DNA of 64,000 nucleotides from Flavitalea plasmicola (GTDB lineage: Bacteria > Bacteroidota > Bacteroidia > Chitinophagales > Chitinophagaceae), in contig NZ_JAUOTO010000007.1 in assembly GCF_030546645.1 (NCBI RefSeq), positions 554,179 to 618,178 on the forward strand. The letters are read 5' to 3'. The number at the start of each line of letters is the position of its first letter. The stretch's first letter is position 1. The notes beneath the pieces were generated by a model, which ran no database searches, was not told where the DNA came from, and saw only the letters and a program-made list of their open reading frames with translations. Below, one piece after another: positions 18,772 to 27,673 of the stretch. The position numbers and the translations under genes were made by a program.

Positions 18772-20424
18772 ATGCTTTTTCGTATCAAGATCGTCACACT
18801 TACCCTGATTTTACCCTTCCTGACCCTATCTGCCCAAAAGTTGAAAAAAGCCGATAAGGTCACCCTTGCCAACCTGGATACCCACATCCGGTTCCTGGCC
18901 GACGACAAGCTCGAAGGACGACGCACGGGTACTCCCGGCGAACTGGCTGCAGGCGACTATATCAGCATCGGTTTTGCCAGGTCCGGCCTCCAGCCGAAAG
19001 GAGACAATAATGGCTGGAAACAGTCCTTCGAAGTCAACGAAGGCCGGCAGATCAGCGACCAGACCTCTTTTACCATCGACGACAAAGCATTGATCCTCAA
19101 CAAAGAATATTTTCCGCTGGCCTACAGCGCTGAGGGAGCCGTCTCCGGCAGCCCCGCCATTGCCCTGCAGGAAAAGGGAGACCCCTGGTTCCTGGACCTG
19201 AAAGAGCTGCTGGAGACCAATAAAGGCAATCCGCATTTCGACCTGCCTGCCGCCATCCGCGCCAAGGCAAAGGAATGCGCCAAAAAGGGAGCCACCGCCC
19301 TCATTCTGTATAATACCTCCAAAATAGCCGATAACCTGGCCTTCGATCCGAAAGACCGCTCCGAACCGGCCGTCTTCCCCCTGTTTTACATCACCCGGGA
19401 AGCAAGGAGAAAATACCTGAAGGACGAGTCCGCCAGCCTGGAGATACGACTGAAGGTGGGATTTACTGAGAAAAAGCGCACCGGCCATAATATCATCGGC
19501 TACCTGGACAACGGAGCCGCCACCACGGTCATCATCGGGGCGCACTATGACCACCTGGGATACGGAGAGGACAGCAACGGCCTGTACAGAGGGACCGAAA
19601 AACAAATTTTCAACGGGGCCGACGATAATGCCAGCGGCGTGGCAGCCGTCATCGAACTGGCCCGGCTGCTGAAAGCATCCACCCTGAAAGCCAATAATTA
19701 TCTTTTTATCGCCTTTTCCGGCGAAGAGCTGGGCCTGTTCGGATCGAAATATTTTGTAGACCATCCCACCGTCGACCTCGCTAAGGTGAACTATATGATC
19801 AACCTGGACATGGTCGGCCGGCTGAAGGACAGCACCCATGCCCTGAACATCGGCGGCTACGGCACCTCCCCCATCTGGGCCGAGGCCTGCAACAACGCGC
19901 AGGACAAAAAATTCTTTGCCTTTCATTATGACAGCAGTGGGGTAGGGCCCAGCGATCATACGTCCTTCTACAGGAAAGACATCCCCGTCCTGTTCTTTTT
20001 CACCGGCCTTCACGAAGATTACCACAAACCAACGGACGATGCCGATAAGATCAATTACACCGGCGAGCTCCAGGTGGTGAAGTTTGTGTACGAGGTAGTG
20101 GAAGCACTCAACAAAAAAGGCAAGCTGGCTTTCACGAAAACCAAAGAGATGCAGATGGGCGGACCCCGGTTCACCGTCACCCTGGGCATCATGCCGGATT
20201 ACACCTTCAGCGGCAGCGGCGTCCGGGCCGATGGCATCAGCGAAGGAAGGCCCGCCCAGAAAGCTGGAATAAAAGCTGGCGACGTCATCGTGCAGCTGGG
20301 AGATTATCCGGTACCTTCAATGGAAAGATACATGGAAGCCCTCTCGAAATTCCAGAAAGGAGATACCACCACTGTAAAATACCGGCGTGGCAATGAGGTC
20401 CTCCAGGCAGCCGTACAATTCTGA
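18772..20424 (+). CDS. Secreted M28 family zinc aminopeptidase with PA insert and PDZ domain
   Basis: Exported metallopeptidase of 550 residues. The signal peptide ends at LTLSAQ (residues 1-22). A PA-type insert (~115-240) precedes the catalytic domain, whose zinc-site motifs are all visible: IIGAHYDHLG, NGADDNASG, FSGEELGLFGS, MINLDMVGRL and HEDYHKPTDD. A C-terminal PDZ domain (~460-550) contains GRPAQKAGIKAGDVIVQLGD. The layout matches Bacteroidota M28-PDZ peptidases acting in the periplasm or outside the cell on peptides. It is divergent from the SNF2 gene and followed after 12 bp by the IPExxxVDY gene, probably in one transcript. Confidence 0.93.
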   Translation: MLFRIKIVTLTLILPFLTLSAQKLKKADKVTLANLDTHIRFLADDKLEGRRTGTPGELAAGDYISIGFARSGLQPKGDNNGWKQSFEVNEGRQISDQTSFTIDDKALILNKEYFPLAYSAEGAVSGSPAIALQEKGDPWFLDLKELLETNKGNPHFDLPAAIRAKAKECAKKGATALILYNTSKIADNLAFDPKDRSEPAVFPLFYITREARRKYLKDESASLEIRLKVGFTEKKRTGHNIIGYLDNGAATTVIIGAHYDHLGYGEDSNGLYRGTEKQIFNGADDNASGVAAVIELARLLKASTLKANNYLFIAFSGEELGLFGSKYFVDHPTVDLAKVNYMINLDMVGRLKDSTHALNIGGYGTSPIWAEACNNAQDKKFFAFHYDSSGVGPSDHTSFYRKDIPVLFFFTGLHEDYHKPTDDADKINYTGELQVVKFVYEVVEALNKKGKLAFTKTKEMQMGGPRFTVTLGIMPDYTFSGSGVRADGISEGRPAQKAGIKAGDVIVQLGDYPVPSMERYMEALSKFQKGDTTTVKYRRGNEVLQAAVQF

Positions 20425-20436
20425 CCGCAACACGAC

Positions 20437-20871
20437 ATGAAGCTGAAATTAAACATAGAGGACATGACGGGAGAGTTCTTCGAAGGCACCCGCCTGCTGG
20501 GCGTGGTCGCGCCCGTGAAGGACTATCAGTTCTGCTGGCAGTTGAACAACCGGCTGCGGTTTGACTTTCGCATCAACCACGACATAGAGATCCAGCTCAC
20601 AAAAAAACAGCGGAAATATTTCTTCGGTGTCTACGAGTTCCAGGAGACGAATAATTCCCTGCAGCATTTTCTTTATAACAACCAGTGCGACGGAGAGTAC
20701 CTGCTGCCCGAATTCAAGCACCTGGATTTTTTATGGCTCCTCAAAGGCGATCTGGTGACAGACGAAAAGCTGAACGACCTGATCAATTGCATTAAGTCCA
20801 TGCCCGCCGTCCAATTAGTGACCGAGCTGGTACAGGACAAGATCCGCAATAAAGGACACCTGATCTTTTAG
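20437..20871 (+). CDS. IPExxxVDY family protein, 144 aa
   Basis: Small cytoplasmic protein of the Bacteroidota family named after its conserved IPExxxVDY motif, seen here as LPEFKHLDFLWLLKGD at ~108-123. It has no signal peptide or membrane helix. The family's function is unknown. The N-terminal half is beta-rich, with the conserved DYQFCWQLNNRL stretch. It follows the M28 peptidase by 12 bp. The stop codon lies in the first unit of a heptad palindromic repeat, so that repeat forms the 3' end of the gene. Confidence 0.8.
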   Translation: MKLKLNIEDMTGEFFEGTRLLGVVAPVKDYQFCWQLNNRLRFDFRINHDIEIQLTKKQRKYFFGVYEFQETNNSLQHFLYNNQCDGEYLLPEFKHLDFLWLLKGDLVTDEKLNDLINCIKSMPAVQLVTELVQDKIRNKGHLIF

Positions 20872-21022
20872 CTGCAAGCGGCAAGCTACAAGCTACAAGT
20901 TGGCTTAATTAAGTCCCTGGCTAGTCGCTTGCAGCTTGTAGCTTGTAGCTCACAGCTGTTTCTGGCTCGAACCTTGTACCTTTAAATCCAGGCTCGCGGC
21001 TCACAGCTCGAAGCTCGAAGCT
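20870..21022. repeat. Heptad-based palindromic repeat, copy 1
   Basis: Left arm units AGCTGCA, AGCGGCA, AGCTACA, AGCTACA (20870 onward) are mirrored by GCTTGC, AGCTTGT, AGCTTGT, AGCTCAC (20927-20955) around an AT-rich centre containing TTAATTAAG. A second short run of AGCTCGA units lies at 21005-21022. The seven-base period combined with a long imperfect palindrome is shared with the copy at 23727-23803. The first arm begins at the stop codon of the upstream gene. Confidence 0.8.
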
Positions 21023-21052
21023 TTTGCGGGTTTAAAATTAAACGCTATTAGT

Positions 21053-21292
21053 ATGTGGGAAGAAAAAAACAACAGCCTCTATAGCAAATTCGAGTTCAAA
21101 GACTTCTCGGAAGCCTTTGCCTTCATGACCCGGGTGGCCCTGGCGGCGGAAAAGATGGACCATCACCCTTTGTGGACAAATGTCTACAACCAGGTCGAGA
21201 TCTGGTTATCCACGCATGACGCAGGTAACATCGTCACCGATAAAGACCGCGCCCTGGCTAAAAAGATCGACAAAATAAAAACCACTCCGTAG
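21053..21292 (+). CDS. 4a-hydroxytetrahydrobiopterin dehydratase-like protein, 79 aa
   Basis: Pterin-4a-carbinolamine dehydratase family. It would dehydrate 4a-hydroxytetrahydropterin to the quinonoid form in pterin recycling. The diagnostic stretch is [20 protein letters not shown] followed by [11 protein letters not shown], with the catalytic His pair and the downstream THD motif intact. At 79 residues it is shorter than the ~95-110 usual elsewhere, lacking part of the N-terminal strand. No aromatic amino-acid hydroxylase, the usual partner, is in the window. The stop codon lies in the loop of a terminator hairpin. Confidence 0.88.
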   Translation: MWEEKNNSLYSKFEFKDFSEAFAFMTRVALAAEKMDHHPLWTNVYNQVEIWLSTHDAGNIVTDKDRALAKKIDKIKTTP

Positions 21293-21305
21293 GGGAGTGG
21301 TTTCC
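21279..21305 (-). terminator. Bidirectional intrinsic terminator between the dehydratase and rho
   Basis: Stem ACCACTCC / GGAGTGGT. On the minus strand it is followed by TTTTTATTTT, giving a good terminator for rho. On the plus strand only TTT follows. The loop carries the TAG stop of the dehydratase gene. Confidence 0.75.
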
Positions 21306-21323
21306 TATGATAAATTTCAGATC

Positions 21324-23066
21324 TTACGAATTCATGCTCGCCAGGAACTCTTCGTTGCTCTTCGTTCCCCGCATGCGCTTCAGCAGCTCATTCATGGCTT
21401 CCTCCGGATTCATATCGTTCAGGTAAACCCGTAAGAGGTTCATCCGTTGCAATACTTCCCTTTCCAGTAGCAGGTCGTCACGACGGGTAGAGCTGGACAC
21501 GAGGTCGATCGCCGGATAGACACGCCTGTTGGCCAGGCGGCGGTCCAGCTGCAATTCCATATTACCTGTTCCCTTGAACTCCTCGAAGATCACTTCGTCC
21601 ATCTTGGAACCCGTGTCGATAAGGGCCGTAGCCAGGATAGTGAGCGAGCCGCCATTCTCGATCTTACGGGCGGCGCCAAAGAATTGTTTGGGCTTCTGCA
21701 TAGCATTGGCTTCGACACCACCGGAGAGGACCTTACCGGAAGCGGGAGCCACCGTATTGTGCGCACGGGCCAGACGCGTGATGGAATCCAGCAGGATCAC
21801 TACATCATGGCCGCACTCAACCAGGCGCTTGGCCTTTTGCAGGGCAATGGTAGAAACTTTTACATGCTTTTCAGCAGGCTCGTCAAAAGTGGAAGCGATC
21901 ACCTCCGCTTTTACGCTGCGCTCCATGTCCGTAACTTCCTCAGGACGCTCATCTACCAGCACGATCATCAGGTAACATTCCGGATGATTGGCCGCGATGG
22001 CATTTGCCACGGCTTTCAGCAACATCGTCTTACCCGTTTTGGGCTGCGCCACGATCAGGCCACGCTGGCCTTTACCAATAGGCGTGAACAGATCGATGAT
22101 ACGCGTGGAGTAGTCGCTGGGTATTGTGAAAAGGTTCAGCTTTTCGAAAGGGAACAGCGGTGTCAGGTAATCGAAAGGTACGCGGTCACGCACTTCTTCG
22201 GGACCTTTGCTGTTGATCGTCTCTACCTTCAACAAGGCAAAATATTTTTCACCTTCCTTCGGAGGACGAACGGCGCCATGCACCGTATCCCCTGTCTTCA
22301 GACCAAATAATTTTATCTGTGAAGGACTTACATACACGTCATCGGGAGAGGAAAGATAGTTGTAGTCGCTGCTGCGTAAGAATCCATAACCGTCGGGCAT
22401 CATTTCCAACACGCCTTCAGCCTGTATCACACCATCGAACTCGATATTGAAAACCTCATTTCTGCGTTGTGGATAGAGCTTGCTGGCCTGTGAATCACCA
22501 CCGCGGTTTACATCCTGCATGGAATCAGCATCGTCCTGCATCATCTGACGGGAAGAGTCATCGTCTTCTCCTTCATCCTCGTCTTCTATCATCTCTCCCT
22601 GTTCCTGAGGCTGCGGCTGGGGAGCAGGCTGATGCACTTTCATGGGCTGCGGCTGGGGCTGTGCCTTTGCTGCAGGCGCCACAACGGCAGGAGCGTCCTC
22701 TTCGACATCCTCTTTCTTGCGTCCTATTTTCTTCAGCAGGGGCTTTTCTTCTTTTTTGCGGGAGTCTTTCTTTCCTTCAATAGCCGCAGGCGCAGGCGCT
22801 GCCGCCTTCTTGGGTCTTTCCTCCAGGCCGCTTTCCACAATGGCTTCCTCGGTACTATTGGCCGTGGTCGTCTTTATAATGCGTTTCCTTTTAGGTTTGT
22901 CATCGGCCGCTTCAGGCTTGCTGTCGCTCGTCAAAGCTTGCTTGTCCAGTATCTTGTATACCAGCTCTTGTTTATCCAGCTTTTTGGCGCCTGTGATTTT
23001 AAGCTGCTCAGCAATATCTAGCAGCTCTGGAACGAGCATGTCGTTCAATTGGAGAATATCGTACAT
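21324..23066 (-). CDS. rho: Transcription termination factor Rho, 580 aa
   Basis: Hexameric RNA helicase/ATPase that terminates transcription. The N-terminal helical Rho-N domain (residues 1-45) is followed by ~155 residues of low-complexity sequence: Lys/Glu-rich, then Pro/Gln repeats ([10 protein letters not shown]), then acidic Asp/Glu/Met. The cold-shock-like RNA-binding domain ([20 protein letters not shown]) comes next. The RecA-like ATPase has Walker [13 protein letters not shown]-loop/R-loop stretches and [10 protein letters not shown]. coli Rho is 419 residues; the extra length is the disordered insert, known from Bacteroidota Rho proteins. A 269-bp AT-rich leader lies upstream, and a hairpin terminator follows the gene. 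Confidence 0.96.
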   Translation of the reverse strand: MYDILQLNDMLVPELLDIAEQLKITGAKKLDKQELVYKILDKQALTSDSKPEAADDKPKRKRIIKTTTANSTEEAIVESGLEERPKKAAAPAPAAIEGKKDSRKKEEKPLLKKIGRKKEDVEEDAPAVVAPAAKAQPQPQPMKVHQPAPQPQPQEQGEMIEDEDEGEDDDSSRQMMQDDADSMQDVNRGGDSQASKLYPQRRNEVFNIEFDGVIQAEGVLEMMPDGYGFLRSSDYNYLSSPDDVYVSPSQIKLFGLKTGDTVHGAVRPPKEGEKYFALLKVETINSKGPEEVRDRVPFDYLTPLFPFEKLNLFTIPSDYSTRIIDLFTPIGKGQRGLIVAQPKTGKTMLLKAVANAIAANHPECYLMIVLVDERPEEVTDMERSVKAEVIASTFDEPAEKHVKVSTIALQKAKRLVECGHDVVILLDSITRLARAHNTVAPASGKVLSGGVEANAMQKPKQFFGAARKIENGGSLTILATALIDTGSKMDEVIFEEFKGTGNMELQLDRRLANRRVYPAIDLVSSSTRRDDLLLEREVLQRMNLLRVYLNDMNPEEAMNELLKRMRGTKSNEEFLASMNS

Positions 23067-23335
23067 AAAATAACTTGAGAGTTGAACACCATTCTCAAAC
23101 AGCCCGGCCTGTCTAGTTGAAAATGTGAAAAATGAATTTTGATTATTGATGAACGGAATGAGTTAAAACTGATGAGCTGTGAGCATTGGATAAGAGAAAC
23201 TGATCAGCTTAATTCCACTGCAATTTTAGCATAAAAAAGGAAAAATCAAAAAAAAATTTTAAAACCGCTTGTTTTACAGCAGGTTTCGTCAACAAAAATA
23301 ACAATTTTTTTTCGTAGTCCCTCCTTAAAGGACAT

Positions 23336-24387
23336 CTATTTTGCCAAAACATCCAGAATATGCGACACACTGCCAGTAATCACTTCCGCTGATGGCAGAT
23401 ATTCTTTCAGTGCCTGTGGCAATTCAGACGTGACCCTGTAAGATGCCACCCCCATAGGGTGTGATTTATCCTTTAAGGCATATTCCACAATGGTCCTGTC
23501 CTTATCCTTGCAGATGATAATGCCAATAGAAGCCACTTCTTCCTCCGTTTTGACCTTTTCGTTCAATACCGTCAGGTAAAAGCTCATCTTCCCGGCATAT
23601 TCCGGCTTGAAAGACCCGGTCTTCAATTCCAGCGCTACCAACGCTTTCAGTCTCCTATGAAACAGTAAAATGTCTATATAAAAATTTTCCGATCCGACTT
23701 CCAGCTTGAACTGATTCCCCAAAACCAGCTACAAGCCACAAGCTACCAGCTGCAAGCCTGACTAATTATGCCCCTTGTAGCTTGCAGCTCGAAGCTTGCA
23801 GCTCCATAATGGCCTTTTTCGTTGTGCTTCTCGGTCAATTCCAGGAATTCCAGGTTATACTCGTCCTTCACCGCCAGCTTTGCCTGGTTCTTGTATTTCT
23901 CAGGAAGGGTTTGGTCGAAATTGGTCTGCCCCAGCAGGTACTGTTCATAGCTTTTGCCCTCGATTTGGTGGACCAGTACATCCCTCGTCCACCCGTATTT
24001 TTTCGCCATTCCTATGTAAAACAAGCTCTCTTCCAGGCTTTTGCATTTATCCATAATGGCAATATTATGGCTCCATCCGATTTCTCCAATGCTCCCTTGG
24101 AGAATTGAATATTGGGTATAGAACTTCCGCATATACCAGAGGTTTTGCACAGAAAATCCATTCATACCCGGAAACTCATTTTGAAGGTCTTTCGATAAAT
24201 TGCCCACTACCGATTTCCCCCAGCCATGTTGCTTCTGTTTCTCAACAATGCTTTTCCCAATTTCCCAGTATAGCTGGATCAAAGATCTATTCACCTGCCT
24301 GAAGGCCTCATGCTGCAACTGGTAAACCTTTGCCTTCACTTCCGTAACAAAGGCTTTATATTCACTTTCAGAAAACGACGTATTCAT
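23336..24387 (-). pseudogene. Broken YhcG/DUF1016 PDDEXK nuclease gene, interrupted by a heptad repeat
   Basis: Two fragments of one gene. The first (24387-23743) encodes the N-terminal helical DUF1016 domain from MNTSFSESEYKAFVTEV to LEFLELTEKHNEK. It then runs into repeat-encoded residues and a stop. The second (23722-23336) encodes the nuclease domain with GNQFKLEV, IDILLFHRRLKALVALELK and FKPEYAGKMSFYL; the catalytic Asp and ExK are present. The fragments are in different frames. In intact family members roughly 25-30 residues connect EKH to GNQ; here that stretch has been replaced by the palindromic repeat at 23727-23803. The surrounding DNA is AT-rich. Translation of a working enzyme looks unlikely, although both halves are otherwise well preserved, so the break appears recent. 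Confidence 0.85.
23727..23803. repeat. Heptad-based palindromic repeat, copy 2, inside the DUF1016 gene
   Basis: Left arm units AGCTACA, AGCCACA, AGCTACC, AGCTGCA are mirrored by TTGT, AGCTTGC, AGCTCGA, AGCTTGC, AGCT around a centre with TAATTATG. The design matches copy 1 (20870-21022), including an AATTA core. It sits exactly where coding sequence of the DUF1016 gene is missing. Confidence 0.8.
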
Positions 24388-24471
24388 ATGATTAGGTTTT
24401 GCCAACAAATTTAGCAAAGACATAAACACAATTTTCAAAAACTTTCGCCCATCCTCAATCCCTCGCTTGCT

Positions 24472-24479
24472 TATCTTTG
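24472..24479 (+). promoter_or_regulatory. -7 promoter element of asnS
   Basis: TATCTTTG, an exact TAnnTTTG, ends 21 bp before the ATG at 24501. No clear -33 TTG at the usual distance. Confidence 0.45.
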
Positions 24480-24500
24480 CCCTCCCTAATAAAACAAAAT

Positions 24501-25940
24501 ATGTTCAACACAAGAGTCAAAGTGAAAGCGCTGCTGGCAACCGAGCCGAAAAACCAGGAAGTGACAGTCATGGGATGGGTAAGGCATTTCCGTAACAACC
24601 AGTTCATCGCCCTCAATGACGGCTCCACCAACAACACCCTCCAGATCGTGGTAGCGTTGGGCGCTTTTGACGACTCTTTACTGAAAAGGATCACTCCCGG
24701 CGCCGCCCTCAAAGTCGTGGGAGAGCTCATCCCTTCCCTGGGTAAAGGACAAAAAGTAGAAGTAAAAGCACACTCCGTGGAGATCCTCGGAGACTGCAAT
24801 CCCGAACAATATCCCTTGCAGCTGAAGAACAAGCCCACTTTGGAATACCTTCGCGAGATCGCCCATCTCCGGTTCAGGACGAATACATTCGGCGCCGTCT
24901 TCCGCGTACGCCACGCCCTGGCCTTCGCCATTCATAAATTCTACAACGAAAAAGGATTCGTATATCTCCATACACCCGTCATCACTGCTTCCGATGCCGA
25001 AGGCGCAGGAGAAATGTTCCGCGTCAGCACCCTGCCGTTTGACAATCCCCCCCGTAAGGACGACGGCACCATCGACTTCAGCGAAGACTTCTTTGGCCGC
25101 GCCACCAATCTCACCGTCAGCGGACAGCTGGAGGGCGAACTGGGCGCCATGGCCTTTAGCGAAATTTATACCTTCGGCCCCACTTTCCGCGCCGAGAATT
25201 CCAATACGGCCCGCCACCTGGCCGAGTTCTGGATGATCGAGCCGGAAATGGCCTTTTATGACCTGGAAGACAATATGGACCTCGCGGAATCCTTCATCCG
25301 TTATCTTATCCAGTACGTCATGGAGCACAATCGCGAAGACCTGGAATTCCTCGCCCAGCGCCTGGCAGAGGAAGAAAAGCAAAAGCCCCAGGCTGAGCGC
25401 AGCGAGATGGGCCTGATAGAAAAGCTGGAGTTCGTCGTGAACAACCGGTTCGAACGCATCAGCTATACCGAAGCCATCGACATACTGCTGCAGTCACCCG
25501 CTTACAAAAAGAAAAAATTCCAGTACGAGGTCAAGTGGGGCATCGACATGCAAAGCGAGCACGAACGTTACCTGGTGGAAAAACATTTTAAAAAGCCCGT
25601 CATCGTCACCGGTTACCCCAGGGATATCAAAGCCTTCTATATGCGTCAGAACGATGATGGCAGGACCGTCGCCGCCATGGATATTCTCGTCCCCGGCATC
25701 GGTGAGATCGTAGGCGGCTCACAAAGAGAAGAGCGACTGGAAAAGCTGGAAAACCGCATGAAAGAGATGCACATACCCGTAGAAGAAATGTGGTGGTACC
25801 TGGACACCCGCCGCTTTGGCTCCGTACCGCATGCTGGCTTTGGACTGGGTTTCGAGCGGATGATGCTCTTCATTACTGGCATGACGAATATCCGGGATGT
25901 CATCGCTTTTCCAAGGGCGCCGAAGAGCGCGGAGTTCTAG
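24501..25940 (+). CDS. asnS: Asparaginyl-tRNA synthetase
   Basis: Class II aminoacyl-tRNA synthetase charging tRNA-Asn with asparagine; 479 residues, the usual length. The N-terminal OB-fold anticodon-binding domain (VTVMGWVRHFRNNQFIALND) is followed by the class II core with motif 2 region FGPTFRAENSNTARHLAEFW and motif 3 GLGFERMMLFITGM. It ends at the typical C-terminus DVIAFPRAPKSAEF. The ATG at 24501 is chosen over an in-frame TTG at 24477 because the latter lies in the -7 promoter element. The gene is followed by an orphan exbD 62 bp downstream. Confidence 0.96.
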   Translation: MFNTRVKVKALLATEPKNQEVTVMGWVRHFRNNQFIALNDGSTNNTLQIVVALGAFDDSLLKRITPGAALKVVGELIPSLGKGQKVEVKAHSVEILGDCNPEQYPLQLKNKPTLEYLREIAHLRFRTNTFGAVFRVRHALAFAIHKFYNEKGFVYLHTPVITASDAEGAGEMFRVSTLPFDNPPRKDDGTIDFSEDFFGRATNLTVSGQLEGELGAMAFSEIYTFGPTFRAENSNTARHLAEFWMIEPEMAFYDLEDNMDLAESFIRYLIQYVMEHNREDLEFLAQRLAEEEKQKPQAERSEMGLIEKLEFVVNNRFERISYTEAIDILLQSPAYKKKKFQYEVKWGIDMQSEHERYLVEKHFKKPVIVTGYPRDIKAFYMRQNDDGRTVAAMDILVPGIGEIVGGSQREERLEKLENRMKEMHIPVEEMWWYLDTRRFGSVPHAGFGLGFERMMLFITGMTNIRDVIAFPRAPKSAEF

Positions 25941-26002
25941 CTCACCGCATCAACATTTATGGAAATCTTCCGGACTGCGCTCTCTATAGAAACAACATTT
26001 TT

Positions 26003-26554
26003 ATGGCAGAGCTCACCAGCGCGGCCACGCATTCCCGTAAGCCGGGAGTACGCCGCAGCAAGAAACTTTCCACACGGGTAGACCTCACTCCCATGGTGGA
26101 CCTGGGATTCTTGCTCATCACGTTCTTCATGGTCACGACCGCCTGGACAAAACCCAAGGCCACGCAGCTGATCATGCCGGTCGCAGGGCCCCCCTCGAAC
26201 ATTGGGAACAATGCCGTCCTCACCGTCGTGGCCCTCGAAGACAATAAAGTTTTTTATTACAATGGCGACCTGGACCAATCCATTCGGGAGAGAAGCTACG
26301 GTGTCACCACCTACCATCAGCATGGCGGCATCGGCGACATCATCCGGCAAAAACAGATGGCAATGGACCGCGCCTACAAAGGCGGCAGAAAAGAGTTGAT
26401 GTTGTTGCTAAAGCCTTTTTCCGGATCCAGCTACCAGAACATCGTCAGCCTGATGGACGAGAAGCTGATCAATGATGTCAAACGTTTTGCCCTGGTTGAC
26501 CTCCCGGAAAAAGAACAGGCGCAGATCACAGCGCTGACGGCAGGCGCTCATTGA
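26003..26554 (+). CDS. ExbD/TolR-family biopolymer transport protein, 183 aa
   Basis: Inner-membrane energiser subunit of the TonB/Tol type. A short cytoplasmic N-terminus (RRSKKLSTRVDLTPMVD) leads into a single helix, LGFLLITFFMVTTAW, with the membrane Asp of the family in the VDLTPMVDL region. The C-terminal part is periplasmic. The family normally works in a complex with ExbB and TonB, but neither gene is nearby. Bacteroidota often carry several exbD copies apart from the main exb operon. ATG at 26003 is chosen because the frame further upstream overlaps asnS. It ends adjacent to the convergent DUF3089 gene with no intergenic bases. Confidence 0.85.
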   Translation: MAELTSAATHSRKPGVRRSKKLSTRVDLTPMVDLGFLLITFFMVTTAWTKPKATQLIMPVAGPPSNIGNNAVLTVVALEDNKVFYYNGDLDQSIRERSYGVTTYHQHGGIGDIIRQKQMAMDRAYKGGRKELMLLLKPFSGSSYQNIVSLMDEKLINDVKRFALVDLPEKEQAQITALTAGAH

Positions 26555-27607
26555 TCATCCGTTCCTGACAGCGCCCTCACGCACCTGGTAAGACCTGATC
26601 CTGGTCCGTATATTCTCCCGGATATTCAAATAGAATAAATTGATATCCCCGATATGATAATTGCGTGTTCTTAACAGGAAGCTGCCGGGAAAATAAGGCC
26701 GGTGCACCCACAGCACACCTTCGTGGATCCGGGCATTCGTCACATGCGGGACAAGGTGGTTAAACCTGGTGAGGATGGCCCCCTCATTCATGTCACGGGG
26801 AGCAAGCGTATCCGTCATCGTCCAGGTCAGGGGATTCACCGTCACTGACGGCGACTTTTCCTTTTTCGCATACTTCGGCATATACCCCTCCTTAAGGGTT
26901 CTCCAGCCTACAAAACATCCCGTGGCTGTCGAGTCGGCGCAAGGCGCCAGCGCAGAAAAATAACCCTCCGGCAATGCCATTCCGATCATATAGGCAGCCA
27001 CCAGCCGGTGGGCCAGTGGTTTGTTCTCGAAAAACTCCTTCATCAACCGCAGGGCATGCGTCGTCCCCTGGCTATGCGAGGCGATAATGATAGGTCTCCC
27101 CCGGTTGAAGTGATCCAAATAGTAGATAAACGCCTCGCGGATATCCTGGTAAGCCAGGTCCAGGGCTTCCCGCGCCCTGGCCGTATCGGGACTGTAGTAA
27201 GCACGGATATGCGCCTGCCGGTAGCGGGGCGAGTATACCCTGCATTCATTAAAGGCGCTGGCCTGGAAAAGAATCGTGGTACGGTCCGTCTTCGAATTGA
27301 GCGCGGAGTCATTGATGTCCGCATTCCATCGCTCGTCACGCTTATCCACCAACGTAGTGGGATGAAGGAAGAATACGTCAGTCGTAGTGTCCGCCACCCA
27401 GCTCGCGCGCAGTGGTTCCGGTATGCTGTCCGAAGCATCCCTTTTATCCGGAAGAGCAGCCCAGCACTCCGGCAAGGCATACTTATCAGCCCCCGCCGGC
27501 AGCTCGGGGACCTTGTTGACCGTAATATATCGCCCGGTCGCCGATGTGCAGCTGGCCATCAGCAAAACAAACATCCAATGCGGAAAACGCCGCCTGCGGT
27601 GTTTCAA
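26555..27607 (-). CDS. DUF3089 lipoprotein, alpha/beta-hydrolase-like, 350 aa
   Basis: Predicted lipoprotein. TTG at 27607 is taken as start because it gives a proper type II signal: KHRRRRF, a hydrophobic core, and lipobox LMASC with Cys20. The ATG at 27574 would leave only eight residues before the Cys. The DUF3089 features are DVFFLHPTTL, WNADIND and the nucleophile-elbow-like IIASHSQGTTHALRLM. These fit an alpha/beta-hydrolase fold; the substrate is unknown. Cysteines in LAPCADSTATGCF may form a disulphide. It diverges from the dioxygenase gene over 66 bp. Confidence 0.85.
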   Translation of the reverse strand: MKHRRRRFPHWMFVLLMASCTSATGRYITVNKVPELPAGADKYALPECWAALPDKRDASDSIPEPLRASWVADTTTDVFFLHPTTLVDKRDERWNADINDSALNSKTDRTTILFQASAFNECRVYSPRYRQAHIRAYYSPDTARAREALDLAYQDIREAFIYYLDHFNRGRPIIIASHSQGTTHALRLMKEFFENKPLAHRLVAAYMIGMALPEGYFSALAPCADSTATGCFVGWRTLKEGYMPKYAKKEKSPSVTVNPLTWTMTDTLAPRDMNEGAILTRFNHLVPHVTNARIHEGVLWVHRPYFPGSFLLRTRNYHIGDINLFYLNIRENIRTRIRSYQVREGAVRNG

Positions 27608-27673
27608 AATGTTTTAATTTTACTGATAAAGCTAATCACAAAAAACTTTATTCTAAACACAAATACATTTGCC

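Noticed and set aside
18826..20025. Long open frame (399 codons) antisense to the M28 peptidase
   Set aside because: It lies fully opposite a gene with all catalytic motifs and has no recognisable domain; long antisense frames are common opposite GC-rich genes.
20870..21022. CRISPR-like array
   Set aside because: Units are 7 bp and mirrored as a palindrome, with no spacers of even length and no cas genes.
27008..27673. Upstream extension of the 2OG dioxygenase frame
   Set aside because: The added 222 codons lie opposite the DUF3089 gene and have no similarity to the dioxygenase family; the ATG at 27674 begins the typical MAIPVVDLADF.
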